From the NCBI RefSeq assembly GCF_018129995.1, contig NZ_JAFCKS010000002.1, positions 310,001 through 374,000 on the forward strand: 64,000 bases of DNA, read 5' to 3'. Shown piece after piece: positions 8,246 to 18,539 of the stretch. Origin of the DNA: Bradyrhizobium sp. SZCCT0153. GTDB lineage: Bacteria; Pseudomonadota; Alphaproteobacteria; Rhizobiales; Xanthobacteraceae. A program made the position numbers and the translations under genes. The notes under the pieces were generated by a model. The model was not told the DNA's origin. It ran no database searches and was given only the letters and a program-made list of their open reading frames with translations. How positions within the stretch are numbered: position 1 is the stretch's first letter; each line of letters starts with the position of its first letter.

Positions 8246-9492
8246 CCGCCACCATCCTCTTCGTCGACGACGAGCCGGATCTCGAGGCGCTGGTCCTGCA
8301 AAAATTCCGCAGACAGATCCGTGATGGGCTCATCGACATCATGTTTGCTCGCGACGGTCTCGACGCGCTGCAATCGCTCGAGCGGAATCCGCATGTCGAC
8401 ATGGTGGTCTCCGATATCAACATGCCGCGGATGGACGGGCTGTCGCTGCTGGCGAAGCTCCAGGAAGCCGAGGACAAGAAGTCCACCATCATCGTCTCGG
8501 CCTATGGCGACATGAGCAACATCCGCACGGCCATGAATCGCGGTGCGTTCGACTTCCTGACCAAGCCGATCGACTTCGTCGACCTGGAGATGACGATCCA
8601 GAAGACTGTTCGCCATATCGAGATGCTGCGGGAGGTTCGGCGCCGACAGATGGAGGCGGAGCGCGCTCATGCTGCGCTGTCGCGCCATTTCTCACCCGAG
8701 CTCGCCAAGCGTCTGGCGGCGGGGGGCGAAGGTGAGGGCATCGAGGTGCAGTGGCGCGACGTCGCGACCATCTTCACCGACATCGCCGGCTTCACTTCAC
8801 TGGTCGAGAGCGCGCCGCCCGAGATGCTGGGCGAGCTCCTCAACGAATATGTCGGCGGGATGACCGAAGTCGTCTTCGCGCATGAGGGGACGGTCGCAAA
8901 GATCATCGGCGATGCGATCCAGGTGCTGTTCAACGCGCCCGGCGACCAGCCCGACTATGCGACACGCGCGGTCGCCTGCGCCCATGATCTCGATGCCTGG
9001 GCGCAGGGCTTTTGCGCGCGCCAGAAGGCCAAGGGTTTGAATTTCGGCACCACCCGTATCGGCATTCACGCCGGGCCGGCGCTGGTCGGCAATTTCGGCG
9101 GCAACCGGTTCTTCGACTACACCGCGTATGGGGATTCCATCAACATCGCGGCGCGGCTGGAAGGTGCCAACAAGCATCTGGGGACGCGCATTTGCGTCAG
9201 CGCAAGCGTCGCCAAGGCGGCCGAGAACTTTCAAGGCCGTCCCGTCGGTGAGCTGATGCTGCGCGGACGCAGCGAGCCGTTGCGTGCATTCGAGCCGTTG
9301 CCGCAGAAAAAATTCGAGGCGCCGGAAGCGGCGCTCTATTCCGAGGCTTTTGGCAAGATGGAGGCGGGCGACGTCGCGGCCATGCCGGCCTTTGCCGCGC
9401 TGGTCGGCATGCACGCCGACGATTCCCTGGCCGGCTTTCACCTGAAGCGCCTGCTCAATGGCGCCAAGGGCATTCGCATCCAACTGGACTAG
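8242..9492 (+). CDS. Receiver domain fused to class III adenylate/guanylate cyclase
   Basis: The product is 416 residues. Residues 1 to about 125 form a receiver domain with phospho-acceptor Asp58 (VVSDINMPRM) and LTKPID near its end. A short coiled linker leads to a class III cyclase domain from about residue 165 to 340. The two metal-binding aspartates are Asp180 (FTDIAGFT) and Asp224 (KIIGDAIQVLF), and the lysine before GD fits an adenine-specific site, so cAMP is the likelier product. A downstream FFDYTAYGDSINIAARLE motif is also conserved. The ATG overlaps the preceding regulator's stop (ATGA). Control of cyclase activity by the kinase at 5817 is the direct inference. Confidence 0.88.
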   Translation: MTATILFVDDEPDLEALVLQKFRRQIRDGLIDIMFARDGLDALQSLERNPHVDMVVSDINMPRMDGLSLLAKLQEAEDKKSTIIVSAYGDMSNIRTAMNRGAFDFLTKPIDFVDLEMTIQKTVRHIEMLREVRRRQMEAERAHAALSRHFSPELAKRLAAGGEGEGIEVQWRDVATIFTDIAGFTSLVESAPPEMLGELLNEYVGGMTEVVFAHEGTVAKIIGDAIQVLFNAPGDQPDYATRAVACAHDLDAWAQGFCARQKAKGLNFGTTRIGIHAGPALVGNFGGNRFFDYTAYGDSINIAARLEGANKHLGTRICVSASVAKAAENFQGRPVGELMLRGRSEPLRAFEPLPQKKFEAPEAALYSEAFGKMEAGDVAAMPAFAALVGMHADDSLAGFHLKRLLNGAKGIRIQLD

Positions 9493-9501
9493 GAGTTCAA
9501 G

Positions 9502-10248
9502 ATGAATCGTGACTTCGCCGCCGGTAATTATCGTTTCATTCCGTCCGTGTTCCAGTATTCGGCCGGTGCGGCCGCGGACGACGGCTATGAGATCGAGCGC
9601 GTCCGGTTCGACCGCCTGGTGCCGCTCGCCGAGGGATTTGCGCTCGCGGCAAAGTACATCCAGGAAGCGGGACGGCCGCTGACGGCCTTCTGCGCCTGCG
9701 AACTGCGCTCACCGGCGGCCTTCAGCGAAGAGGGCTTTCGCGCGTTCAACCTGCACTATGTGAAGACACTGTCCGAATGGGGTATCTTCGACGGCAGCAC
9801 CAATCCGGTGGCACGCAGCAATGTCTGCCCCGAGATCGATCCGCCGTCCGAGCCGTCGTTCTATGCCTTCTCCTTCACGCGGCCGACAAGCTCGAAGGCA
9901 CCGAGCTTCGTCATCGCCGGCGGTGCCGAGGCGCGCGAGGGCGGCGGGACCTATGTCGAGCGCACGGTGCGCTACCGCGACCTCAGCCCGGAGGGCCTTC
10001 GCGAGAAGGTGCGCTTCACCACGACGTCGCAGATGGAAAACCGGATGACGGCGTTCGGCTTCGGCTGGAAGGACACCACCGGCGTACAGGCCTATTCGGT
10101 GCACGACTTCCACCACGCGCTGGTCGACGAACTGGTCCGCCGCGGCGCGCTGCGGTCCGGCCTGACCTGGCACTTTGCCCGCCCGCCGGTGGTCGATCTC
10201 GAATACGAGATGGATTGCCGCCGCGTGCTGCGGGAGACCGTGATTTGA
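9502..10248 (+). CDS. Conserved hypothetical protein, function not recognised
   Basis: The product is 248 residues, cytosolic by appearance, with no signal peptide or membrane helix. I do not recognise the family with confidence. Features seen are an N-terminal YRFIPSVFQYSAG stretch, a cysteine pair in AFCACELRSP, an NVCPEIDPPSEPSFYAFSF segment and a C-terminal HDFHHALVDEL motif. The NVxP...PSxPSFYAFSF pattern recalls the RidA/deaminase superfamily, but this is a weak impression. It starts nine bases after the cyclase stop with a usable AGGAGTTCAAG ribosome site, so it is probably the fourth gene of the signalling operon. Codon use looks like that of its neighbours. Confidence 0.6.
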   Translation: MNRDFAAGNYRFIPSVFQYSAGAAADDGYEIERVRFDRLVPLAEGFALAAKYIQEAGRPLTAFCACELRSPAAFSEEGFRAFNLHYVKTLSEWGIFDGSTNPVARSNVCPEIDPPSEPSFYAFSFTRPTSSKAPSFVIAGGAEAREGGGTYVERTVRYRDLSPEGLREKVRFTTTSQMENRMTAFGFGWKDTTGVQAYSVHDFHHALVDELVRRGALRSGLTWHFARPPVVDLEYEMDCRRVLRETVI

Positions 10249-10251
10249 GGT

Positions 10252-10360
10252 CCTCATCCTGAGGAGCGGCCGTCAGGCCGCGTCTCGAAGGATGGCTCCA
10301 GGTGACAGTCGGGCCTTCATGGTTCGAGACGCGCGCAAGAACGCGCTCCTCACCATGAGG
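10252..10360. repeat. Imperfect palindromic intergenic repeat (family C)
   Basis: About 110 bases beginning CCTCATCCTGAGGAGCG and ending CGCTCCTCACCATGAGG, with an internal GTCTCGAA...TTCGAGAC pair, form a long imperfect inverted repeat. It directly follows the stop codon at 10248. Elements with this CCTCA...GAGCGCG pattern are familiar in Bradyrhizobium and Rhodopseudomonas intergenic regions. Only this one copy was seen here. Confidence 0.6.
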
Positions 10361-10412
10361 GAGATCTAAAGTGCGATGAGATTGGGATGAATCGTCATCG
10401 CGCTTTAGGTTC

Positions 10413-10470
10413 TTGTTTGAGCATGATCTTTTCGGAAAACCGCTTCGCACTTTTCCGGATCATGCTCTAG
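10413..10470 (-). repeat. Nested-palindrome repeat overlapping a gene end (family B, copy 1)
   Basis: GAGCATGATC and GATCATGCTC form outer 10-base arms, with an inner CGGAAAA/TTTTCCG pair. Read on the minus strand, the element begins at the TAG stop of the permease gene that ends at 10467. A second copy at 50462-50520 differs at one internal position over the palindromic core. Confidence 0.8.
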
Positions 10471-11354
10471 CGCTGGCGCGGGTCGAGGGCGTCGCGCAGC
10501 CCGTCGCCGAGCAGGTTCAGCGACAGCACCACGAGGAAGATCGCAAGCCCCGGCCAGATCGCTATCCACGGCGCCTGGGTCAGGAAGCGTTGCGCCGCAT
10601 TGAGCATGCTGCCCCAGGACGGCGCCGGCGGCTGCTGGCCGAGGCCGAGGAACGACAGCGCGGCTTCGGCGATGATGGCGGCCGCAATCGACAGCGTCGC
10701 CTGCACCAGCAGCGCAGGCAGGATGTTCGGCAGGATATGCGAGAATGCGATCCGCCACGGTGGATTGCCGAGCGCGCGCGCCGCCTCGACGTAGTCCTCG
10801 GCCTTGACGACCAGTACCTGGCCGCGGGTCAGGCGGATGAAGATCGGCGTTGCCGAGATGCCGATCGCGATCATGGCATTGCCGAGGCTCGGCCCGAGGA
10901 ATGCGGCGAGCGCGATCGCCAGGATCAGGAACGGGCAGGCCAGCATCGCGTCCGTGATCCGGCTGATCAGCGCGTCGGTGAAGCCGCCGCGATAGCCGGC
11001 GACGAGGCCGAGCGGCACGCCGATGCCGAGCGCGATCGCAACCGAGATCAGGCCTGCGAGCAGCGATGCCCGCGCACCATGGACGACGCGGCTCAGGATG
11101 TCGCGGCCGAGCTCGTCGGTGCCGAACCAGTGTGCCGCGGTCGGCGGCTTGCGCACCAGGCTCCAGCTCGTTGCAATGGGATCATAGGGCACGACAAGCG
11201 GCGCGAGCAGCGCGAGGGCAATGAACATCGTGATCACGACGAGTCCAAACACGGCGGCCTTGCGCTTGAACAGCCGCCGCCGGGCGCGGCGTGCCGGGCT
11301 GTCGAGCTCGTAGGCTTGCGTGGCGGGGCTGGCTGGCAGCGCAGCGTCTGTCAT
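10467..11354 (-). CDS. Peptide ABC transporter permease, DppC/OppC type (second system)
   Basis: This is an inner-membrane channel subunit of a peptide importer, 295 residues. The N-terminal cytoplasmic arm (RRLFKRKAAVFGLVVITMFI) leads into the first helix, and the binding-protein-dependent permease domain contains the EAA-like loop VEAARALGNPPWRIAFSHILPN that contacts the ATPase. It starts three bases after the DppB-type gene and is the last gene of the long minus-strand run. Its stop codon TAG lies inside a palindromic repeat (10413-10470). Substrate is inferred only from the system type and from the nearby gamma-glutamyltransferase. Confidence 0.9.
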   Translation of the reverse strand: MTDAALPASPATQAYELDSPARRARRRLFKRKAAVFGLVVITMFIALALLAPLVVPYDPIATSWSLVRKPPTAAHWFGTDELGRDILSRVVHGARASLLAGLISVAIALGIGVPLGLVAGYRGGFTDALISRITDAMLACPFLILAIALAAFLGPSLGNAMIAIGISATPIFIRLTRGQVLVVKAEDYVEAARALGNPPWRIAFSHILPNILPALLVQATLSIAAAIIAEAALSFLGLGQQPPAPSWGSMLNAAQRFLTQAPWIAIWPGLAIFLVVLSLNLLGDGLRDALDPRQR

Positions 11355-11357
11355 CGC

Positions 11358-12299
11358 CTAACCCCTCAGCCGCGGATTGACGAGGACATAGGCGACGTCG
11401 GCAACGAGGTTCAGAGTGATATAGATCGTGGCCGTCACCAGCACCACGCCCTGCACCACCGCATAGTCGCGGTTAAACACGGCGTCCACGATCAGCTTGC
11501 CGAAGCCGGGAATGGAGAAGATCTGCTCGGTCAGCACCGCGCCCGACAACAGCGTGCCGAGCTCGAGCGCGCCGAGCGTGATGATGGGCGTCAGCGCGTT
11601 GCGCATGGCATGCTTGAGGATCACCGAGCGCTCGGACAGGCCCTTGGCGCGCGCGGTGCGGACATAATCGCTCTCCAGCACCTGGAGCATGGCGCTGCGG
11701 GTATGCCGCATCAGGACCGCGGCGATCGCGTTGCCGAGCACGAAGGCGGGCATGATGGTGGCCGCCAGGCTCGCGCGCCAGTTCTCGGTGAGCGGCACGT
11801 AGCCGGAAGCCGGCAGCCAGCCGAGCTCGATCGAGAACAGGAAGATCAGCATGATCCCGAGCCAGAAGTTGGGCATCGAGATGCCCCACAGCGCAAACAG
11901 GTTCGCGCCGTAGTCCCAGGCCGAACCCTTCTTCACGGCGGCGACGATGCCGGCGGGAATGCCGATCAGGAACGCGATCACGATCGCCATCGAGCCGAGC
12001 TGCAGCGTCACCGGCAGCTTCTGTGCGATCAGCTCGCGCACCGGCATCTTGTTGCGCAGCGACTCGCCGAAATCGCCCGACAGTACGCCCTTGATCCAGT
12101 AGGCGTATTGCACGGGGACGGGTTGATCGAGCCGGTACTGGTGACGGATCTGCTCGATTACCGCCGGATCGCGCTCTTCGCCCGCCATCACCAGCGCGGG
12201 ATCGCCCGGCAGCAATTGCTGAAGCGAGAAGATCAGCACCGAGACGAAGAACAGCGTCGGTACGATCTGCGCAAGGCGGCGGGCGATGAAGTTCAGCAT
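11358..12299 (-). CDS. Peptide ABC transporter permease, DppB/OppB type (second system)
   Basis: The product is 313 residues with the typical DppB start MLNFIARRLAQIVPTLFFVS forming the first helix. The periplasmic loop contains LLPGDPALVMAGEERDP and the EAA loop is YVRTARAKGLSERSVILKHAMRNA. About six membrane helices are expected. It pairs with the DppC-type permease that follows after three bases to form the membrane channel. It sits ten bases after the solute-binding protein gene. Confidence 0.92.
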   Translation of the reverse strand: MLNFIARRLAQIVPTLFFVSVLIFSLQQLLPGDPALVMAGEERDPAVIEQIRHQYRLDQPVPVQYAYWIKGVLSGDFGESLRNKMPVRELIAQKLPVTLQLGSMAIVIAFLIGIPAGIVAAVKKGSAWDYGANLFALWGISMPNFWLGIMLIFLFSIELGWLPASGYVPLTENWRASLAATIMPAFVLGNAIAAVLMRHTRSAMLQVLESDYVRTARAKGLSERSVILKHAMRNALTPIITLGALELGTLLSGAVLTEQIFSIPGFGKLIVDAVFNRDYAVVQGVVLVTATIYITLNLVADVAYVLVNPRLRG

Positions 12300-12309
12300 T
12301 CTCGCGGCG

Positions 12310-13818
12310 TCACTTCAGCTTGAGCCCGATGACGCGGACGAGGCCGTCGGGCATCTGCTTGTAGCCTTCGAGCCTCGTCGTATGCGCGATGATGATGCGG
12401 CGGTGGTAGAGGTACAGTAGCGGCTCTTCCTCCTGGACCAGCTTGGCCAGGGTCTCATAGCTGGCCTTGCGCTTGGCGGGGTCGGTGATCGATCGCGCGT
12501 CCTCCAGCGCCTTGTCGGCCTGCGGATTGTTCCACGCGCCGTAATTCTGCGGCGCGCCGCTGTGCAGGAAGACGTAGGTGTTGCCGTCCGGATCGACGCG
12601 CCCGCTCCAGGCGAGCATGTAGGCCTGGTAATCGCCGGCCTCGGCCTGCTTGAGCCCGGTTGCGAATTCGGTGACGCGGAGCTTCATGTCGAACCCGGCT
12701 TCCGCCGCCATCGACTGGATCACCTGCGCCGGCGTCTCGGTCTCCGCGCCCTTGGGCACCAGAAAGTCGACGCTGACGGGCGGTGTCACGCCGGCTTCCT
12801 TTAGCAGCGCCTTGGCCTTCTCGACGTTGCGGGGACGGACTGGAAGCGATTTTTGGTAGTAGGGATGATCAGGGTTGACCCATTGATTGCCGACTTGAAA
12901 CTCGCCGTTGAACACAACCTGGTTGATCGCGTCGCGGTCGATGGCGAGGTCGAGAGCCTGCCGCACCTTGGCGGACTGGCTGAGCGGCCCCTTGGCCTTG
13001 TCCTTGCCGATGTTTAGGGTGATGCCCTGATAGCCGAGCTCGATGGCGGTCGCGACCTTCAGCCGCGAGTCGGCTCGCACCTCCTTCAGATCGGTGGCGA
13101 GCACGCGCTCGATCAAATCGAGGCCGCCGGACTTCAGGTTCGCGAGCCGCACGGTGGCGTCGACGATCGGCTGGAATACGATCTTGTCGATGAAGACGTT
13201 GTCCTTGTTCCAGTAGTCGGCGAATTTCTCGAACACGATGCGATCCTGCTGCACCCGTTCGACGAATTTGTAGGGGCCGGCGCAGACCGGGCGCAGGCCG
13301 AACTTGTCGCCGGCCTCTTTCGCCGCTTTCGGCGACATCATCATGCCGGCGCGGTCGGTGAGCTGGGCGAGCAGCGGCGAGAACGGCGACTTCAGGACCA
13401 GCTTGATCGTGAGCGGATCGACGACCTCGATATGATCGACCGAGGCCAGCTCCGGCTTGCGGAACGAACCGGGCAACGTCAGATGCCGCTCCAGCGAGAA
13501 TTTGGCGGCTTCAGCGTCGAAGGGTTCGCCGTCGTGGAATTTAACGCCGGGCCGCAGCTTGATGACGAGGCCCTTGCCGTCGTCGACGGTTTCGCTCGAC
13601 AGCGCGAGCTGCGGCACGATGTTGAGCTTCTCGTCGATGTCGAACAGCTTGTCGCAGAACGCGGAGAACACGATGCGGCCGACATAGGTGCGCGCCATCG
13701 TGGGATCGAGGATGTCGGGGTCCTCGGCGAGGCCGATGCGCAGCGTGGTCTGGGCCTGTACGGCTCCGATCGACAGCAGGACGGCGGCGGCCGTTACGGC
13801 CAGGCGAAACATCTTCAT
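12310..13818 (-). CDS. Peptide ABC transporter substrate-binding protein (second system)
   Basis: The product is a periplasmic solute receptor of the SBP family 5 type, 502 residues. A signal peptide is clear: MKMFRLAVTAAAVLLSIGAVQAQ with cleavage after AQA or nearby. The mature protein starts TTLRIGLAEDPDILDPTMAR and shows family segments such as VKFHDGEPFDAEAAKFSLER. The start at 13818 was chosen because it gives this signal peptide and is preceded by a GGGGATTG ribosome site; the frame stays open further upstream, but that stretch overlaps the ATPase gene. In this system the binding protein gene follows the two ATPases, the reverse of the upstream system. Confidence 0.92.
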   Translation of the reverse strand: MKMFRLAVTAAAVLLSIGAVQAQTTLRIGLAEDPDILDPTMARTYVGRIVFSAFCDKLFDIDEKLNIVPQLALSSETVDDGKGLVIKLRPGVKFHDGEPFDAEAAKFSLERHLTLPGSFRKPELASVDHIEVVDPLTIKLVLKSPFSPLLAQLTDRAGMMMSPKAAKEAGDKFGLRPVCAGPYKFVERVQQDRIVFEKFADYWNKDNVFIDKIVFQPIVDATVRLANLKSGGLDLIERVLATDLKEVRADSRLKVATAIELGYQGITLNIGKDKAKGPLSQSAKVRQALDLAIDRDAINQVVFNGEFQVGNQWVNPDHPYYQKSLPVRPRNVEKAKALLKEAGVTPPVSVDFLVPKGAETETPAQVIQSMAAEAGFDMKLRVTEFATGLKQAEAGDYQAYMLAWSGRVDPDGNTYVFLHSGAPQNYGAWNNPQADKALEDARSITDPAKRKASYETLAKLVQEEEPLLYLYHRRIIIAHTTRLEGYKQMPDGLVRVIGLKLK

Positions 13819-13840
13819 CGGACAATCCCCATTGCTTCGG

Positions 13841-15932
<2,092 letters not shown>

Positions 15933-15936
<4 letters not shown>

Positions 15937-16643
15937 GATCGTCTTGCACGCGCTGCGGCGATGCTGGCGTCGATGACGCTGCGATCGGTGTTGCCGGCCG
16001 GGTTCTGCCGCGTCGGCATGGAGGCGCGAAAATGCACCCAGAGTTCCTGGCTGACCCCTTCGAGCCGCTCGAGCTCGCCGAGCGGGTCGGGATGATCGTC
16101 GGAGCGAATGTCCAGCGCCGCCCATTCCTCCTCGCCGTGGATCAGCAGCGCCGCCGATTGCTTGCCGCGCTTGTCGCCGCCGGCCGCTTCGCCCGCGCGC
16201 ATGGCAGCGAGCAGGCGGCGCGGGAAGGGCAGGCTGTCATTGGCAATGTAGGTTTTTGCGGTCTCGTCGAGCACGTCAGGGCCGGCCAGCATGTTGCCGG
16301 CGATTGAGAAGCCGCTCCCTGCGATGTGGCCGCACCAGTCGACGCAGTCGCGGCCCGTATGGGCGGCGATCTCGCCGCTCGCATCCATGAGGTGGATTTG
16401 GCGGCTCTCGCGGCCGTCGTCGGTCGCGAGCAGCGCGGCAAGCACGTCATGCGCATTCAGGCCCTCGCGCAGCAGCTTGACGCCGTCGATGCCATAATAG
16501 GGATTGACGAAAGCTTGCGTCGCGATGGCACCGAGGCCGGCCGCGATATAAGGGACCCGTGCGCCGACGGCGAAGAAGCGCGTGGCGACGGCGATGCCGA
16601 ACTGGCCGGTGGCAGGATCGCGCGCGATGATCGACCAGGTCAT
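15933..16643 (-). CDS. DUF1028 family protein (Ntn-hydrolase-like fold)
   Basis: The product is 236 residues. The N-terminus [21 protein letters not shown] and the segments [19 protein letters not shown] and [23 protein letters not shown] are hallmarks of DUF1028, a family with an Ntn-hydrolase-like fold whose function is not firmly established. No signal peptide is visible, so it is probably cytoplasmic. It lies ten bases after the gamma-glutamyltransferase gene and overlaps the peptide-transporter ATPase, which suggests that it acts on an imported peptide or on a product of the transferase. The specific reaction is unknown. Confidence 0.87.
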
Positions 16644-16652
16644 GTGTTGCCT

Positions 16653-18458
16653 TCAACGCCCCGCGGCGTAACCTTGCATGCCGCGCGGGTTGGCCGCGGC
16701 GCGCCGCCGCACTCCGACGCGCGAAGCCGCCGTGAGACGGCCTTCCGACCAGTCGGGGCCGACTTCCACGATATGTCCGCGTTCGCGAAGATTCTCGATC
16801 GTCGCCTTCGGCACGCGGTTCTCGACCACGAGCACGCCGGGGCGTGCGGTGCGCGGCCAGAACGAGATCGGAAAATGCTCGGAATGCCAGGCCGGCGCGT
16901 CGATCGATTCCTGGAGATTGAGATTGCAATGGACGTGGCGCAGGAAGAATTGCGTGATCCACTGGTCCTGCTGGTCGCCTCCGGGCGAACCCCAGGCGAG
17001 ATACGGCTCGCCGTCGCGCAGCGCCATGGTCGGCGACAGCGTGGTGCGCGGCCGCTTGCCCGGCGCGAGCGCGGCGGGATGGTCTTCCTCCAGCCAGAAC
17101 ATCTGAGCGCGGCTGCCGAGGCAGAAGCCGAGCTCGGGTATGATCGGCGACGATTGCAACCAGCCGCCCGACGGCGTCGAGGACACCATGTTGCCGGCCT
17201 TGTCGATGATGTCGAAATGCACGGTGTCGCCGCGTACCTCGCCGAATCGCCCGACCGTCGGCTCGCCGGCGCCAAGCGCGCCGACCGCCTCGCGTTGCCC
17301 CTCGGCGCGGCGCAACTTCACCACACCGCCAAAACCTTCGACCGAACCGGGAAGGAAGTCGAGCGAGGCCTTGTCCGTGACGAGCTTGCGGCGCTCGTCG
17401 TTGTAGGTGTCCGACAATAGCGTCGCGATCGGGATCTCGGTGAACTTGGGATCGCCGTAGAATTTTTCGCGGTCCGCAAAGGCGAGTTTTGCGCATTCGA
17501 TCTGGAGATGGATGAACTCCGGTCCGGTCGGATCGAGTCCGTCGAGCGCAAAGCCCTTCAACAGCGCGAGCTGTTGCAGCGTCACGGGACCCTGGCTCCA
17601 GACGCCGGCCTTGCAGACGGTGTAGCGGCCATAATCGTAGGTCAGCGGCGCCTCGACGGTCGGTTGCCACCGCGCCATGTCGTCGGCCGAGAGCACGCCG
17701 CGATGTGGCGAGCCGCTGACGTCCATCACGTCCTGGGTGCGGCAGAACTTGTCGATGGCTTCCGCAACAAAACCCTGCGACCAGGATTTTCGTGCACGCT
17801 CGATCTCGGCGTCGCGGCCTCCGCCGCCGCTCTCGGCTTCGCTCAGGATGCGGGCGTAGGTTGCCGCCAGCGTCTTGTTGGTGAACAGCGTACCGGGCTT
17901 CGGCACTTCGCCGTTCGGAAGATAGACCGCGGCAGAGGTCGGCCAGTGCTTGCGGAACAATTGTTCGACGGTCTGGATCGTGGCGCAGGCGCGCTCGACC
18001 AGCGGATAACCGTCGCGGGCATAGGAGATCGCGGGCTCCAGCACGTCGCGCACGCGCATCGTTCCGTAGTCGCGGAGCAGCATCATCCAGGATTCGAAGG
18101 TGCCGGGCACGCAGGCGGCGAGCAGGCCGGTGCCGGGCACCATGTCGAGACCCTCGTTCTTGTAATGCGCGATGGTGGCGCGCGCCGGCGCCGGACCCTG
18201 GCCGCAGATCACCTCGGTGCGGCCGCGTTTCACGTCGTGCACGATGATCGGGACGTCGCCGCCGGGGCCGTTCAGATGCGGTTCGACCACCTGCAGCGTA
18301 AAAGCGGTGGCGACGCCGGCGTCGAAGGCATTGCCGCCCTTTTCCAGAATGGCCATGCCGACGGCCGTCGCGATCCAGTGGGTGGTGGCGACGACCCCGA
18401 AAGTGCCTTCGATCTCGGGCCTCGTCGTGAACGGATCGGGATTGACGTTGCTGGCCAT
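16653..18458 (-). CDS. Gamma-glutamyltransferase family Ntn-hydrolase, apparently cytoplasmic
   Basis: The product is 601 residues, the normal length for gamma-glutamyltransferases, which hydrolyse or transfer the gamma-glutamyl group of glutathione and related compounds. They mature by self-cleavage before a catalytic threonine. The N-terminal part has VATTHWIATAVGMAILEKGGNAFDA and the HLNGPGGD oxyanion region. The likely nucleophile is Thr412 in GDTVHFDIID, followed by the SSTPSGG loop. No signal peptide is visible at the N-terminus (MASNVNPDPFTTRPE), unlike most bacterial GGTs, which are periplasmic. The start has a GAGGTAACCC ribosome site. It stands between two peptide importers. Confidence 0.88.
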   Translation of the reverse strand: MASNVNPDPFTTRPEIEGTFGVVATTHWIATAVGMAILEKGGNAFDAGVATAFTLQVVEPHLNGPGGDVPIIVHDVKRGRTEVICGQGPAPARATIAHYKNEGLDMVPGTGLLAACVPGTFESWMMLLRDYGTMRVRDVLEPAISYARDGYPLVERACATIQTVEQLFRKHWPTSAAVYLPNGEVPKPGTLFTNKTLAATYARILSEAESGGGGRDAEIERARKSWSQGFVAEAIDKFCRTQDVMDVSGSPHRGVLSADDMARWQPTVEAPLTYDYGRYTVCKAGVWSQGPVTLQQLALLKGFALDGLDPTGPEFIHLQIECAKLAFADREKFYGDPKFTEIPIATLLSDTYNDERRKLVTDKASLDFLPGSVEGFGGVVKLRRAEGQREAVGALGAGEPTVGRFGEVRGDTVHFDIIDKAGNMVSSTPSGGWLQSSPIIPELGFCLGSRAQMFWLEEDHPAALAPGKRPRTTLSPTMALRDGEPYLAWGSPGGDQQDQWITQFFLRHVHCNLNLQESIDAPAWHSEHFPISFWPRTARPGVLVVENRVPKATIENLRERGHIVEVGPDWSEGRLTAASRVGVRRRAAANPRGMQGYAAGR

Positions 18459-18539
18459 GGGTTACCTCAGTTGCGGCGCGCGCAATTGATCACAGGGAAT
18501 GCCGGGTCGCCAATGCGCTGCTAGCATGGCACGCGCGCG

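Noticed and set aside
10413-12323. A 636-residue plus-strand open frame opposite the peptide permeases
   Set aside because: It is antisense to two clear permease genes, has a biased composition, and begins inside a palindromic repeat.
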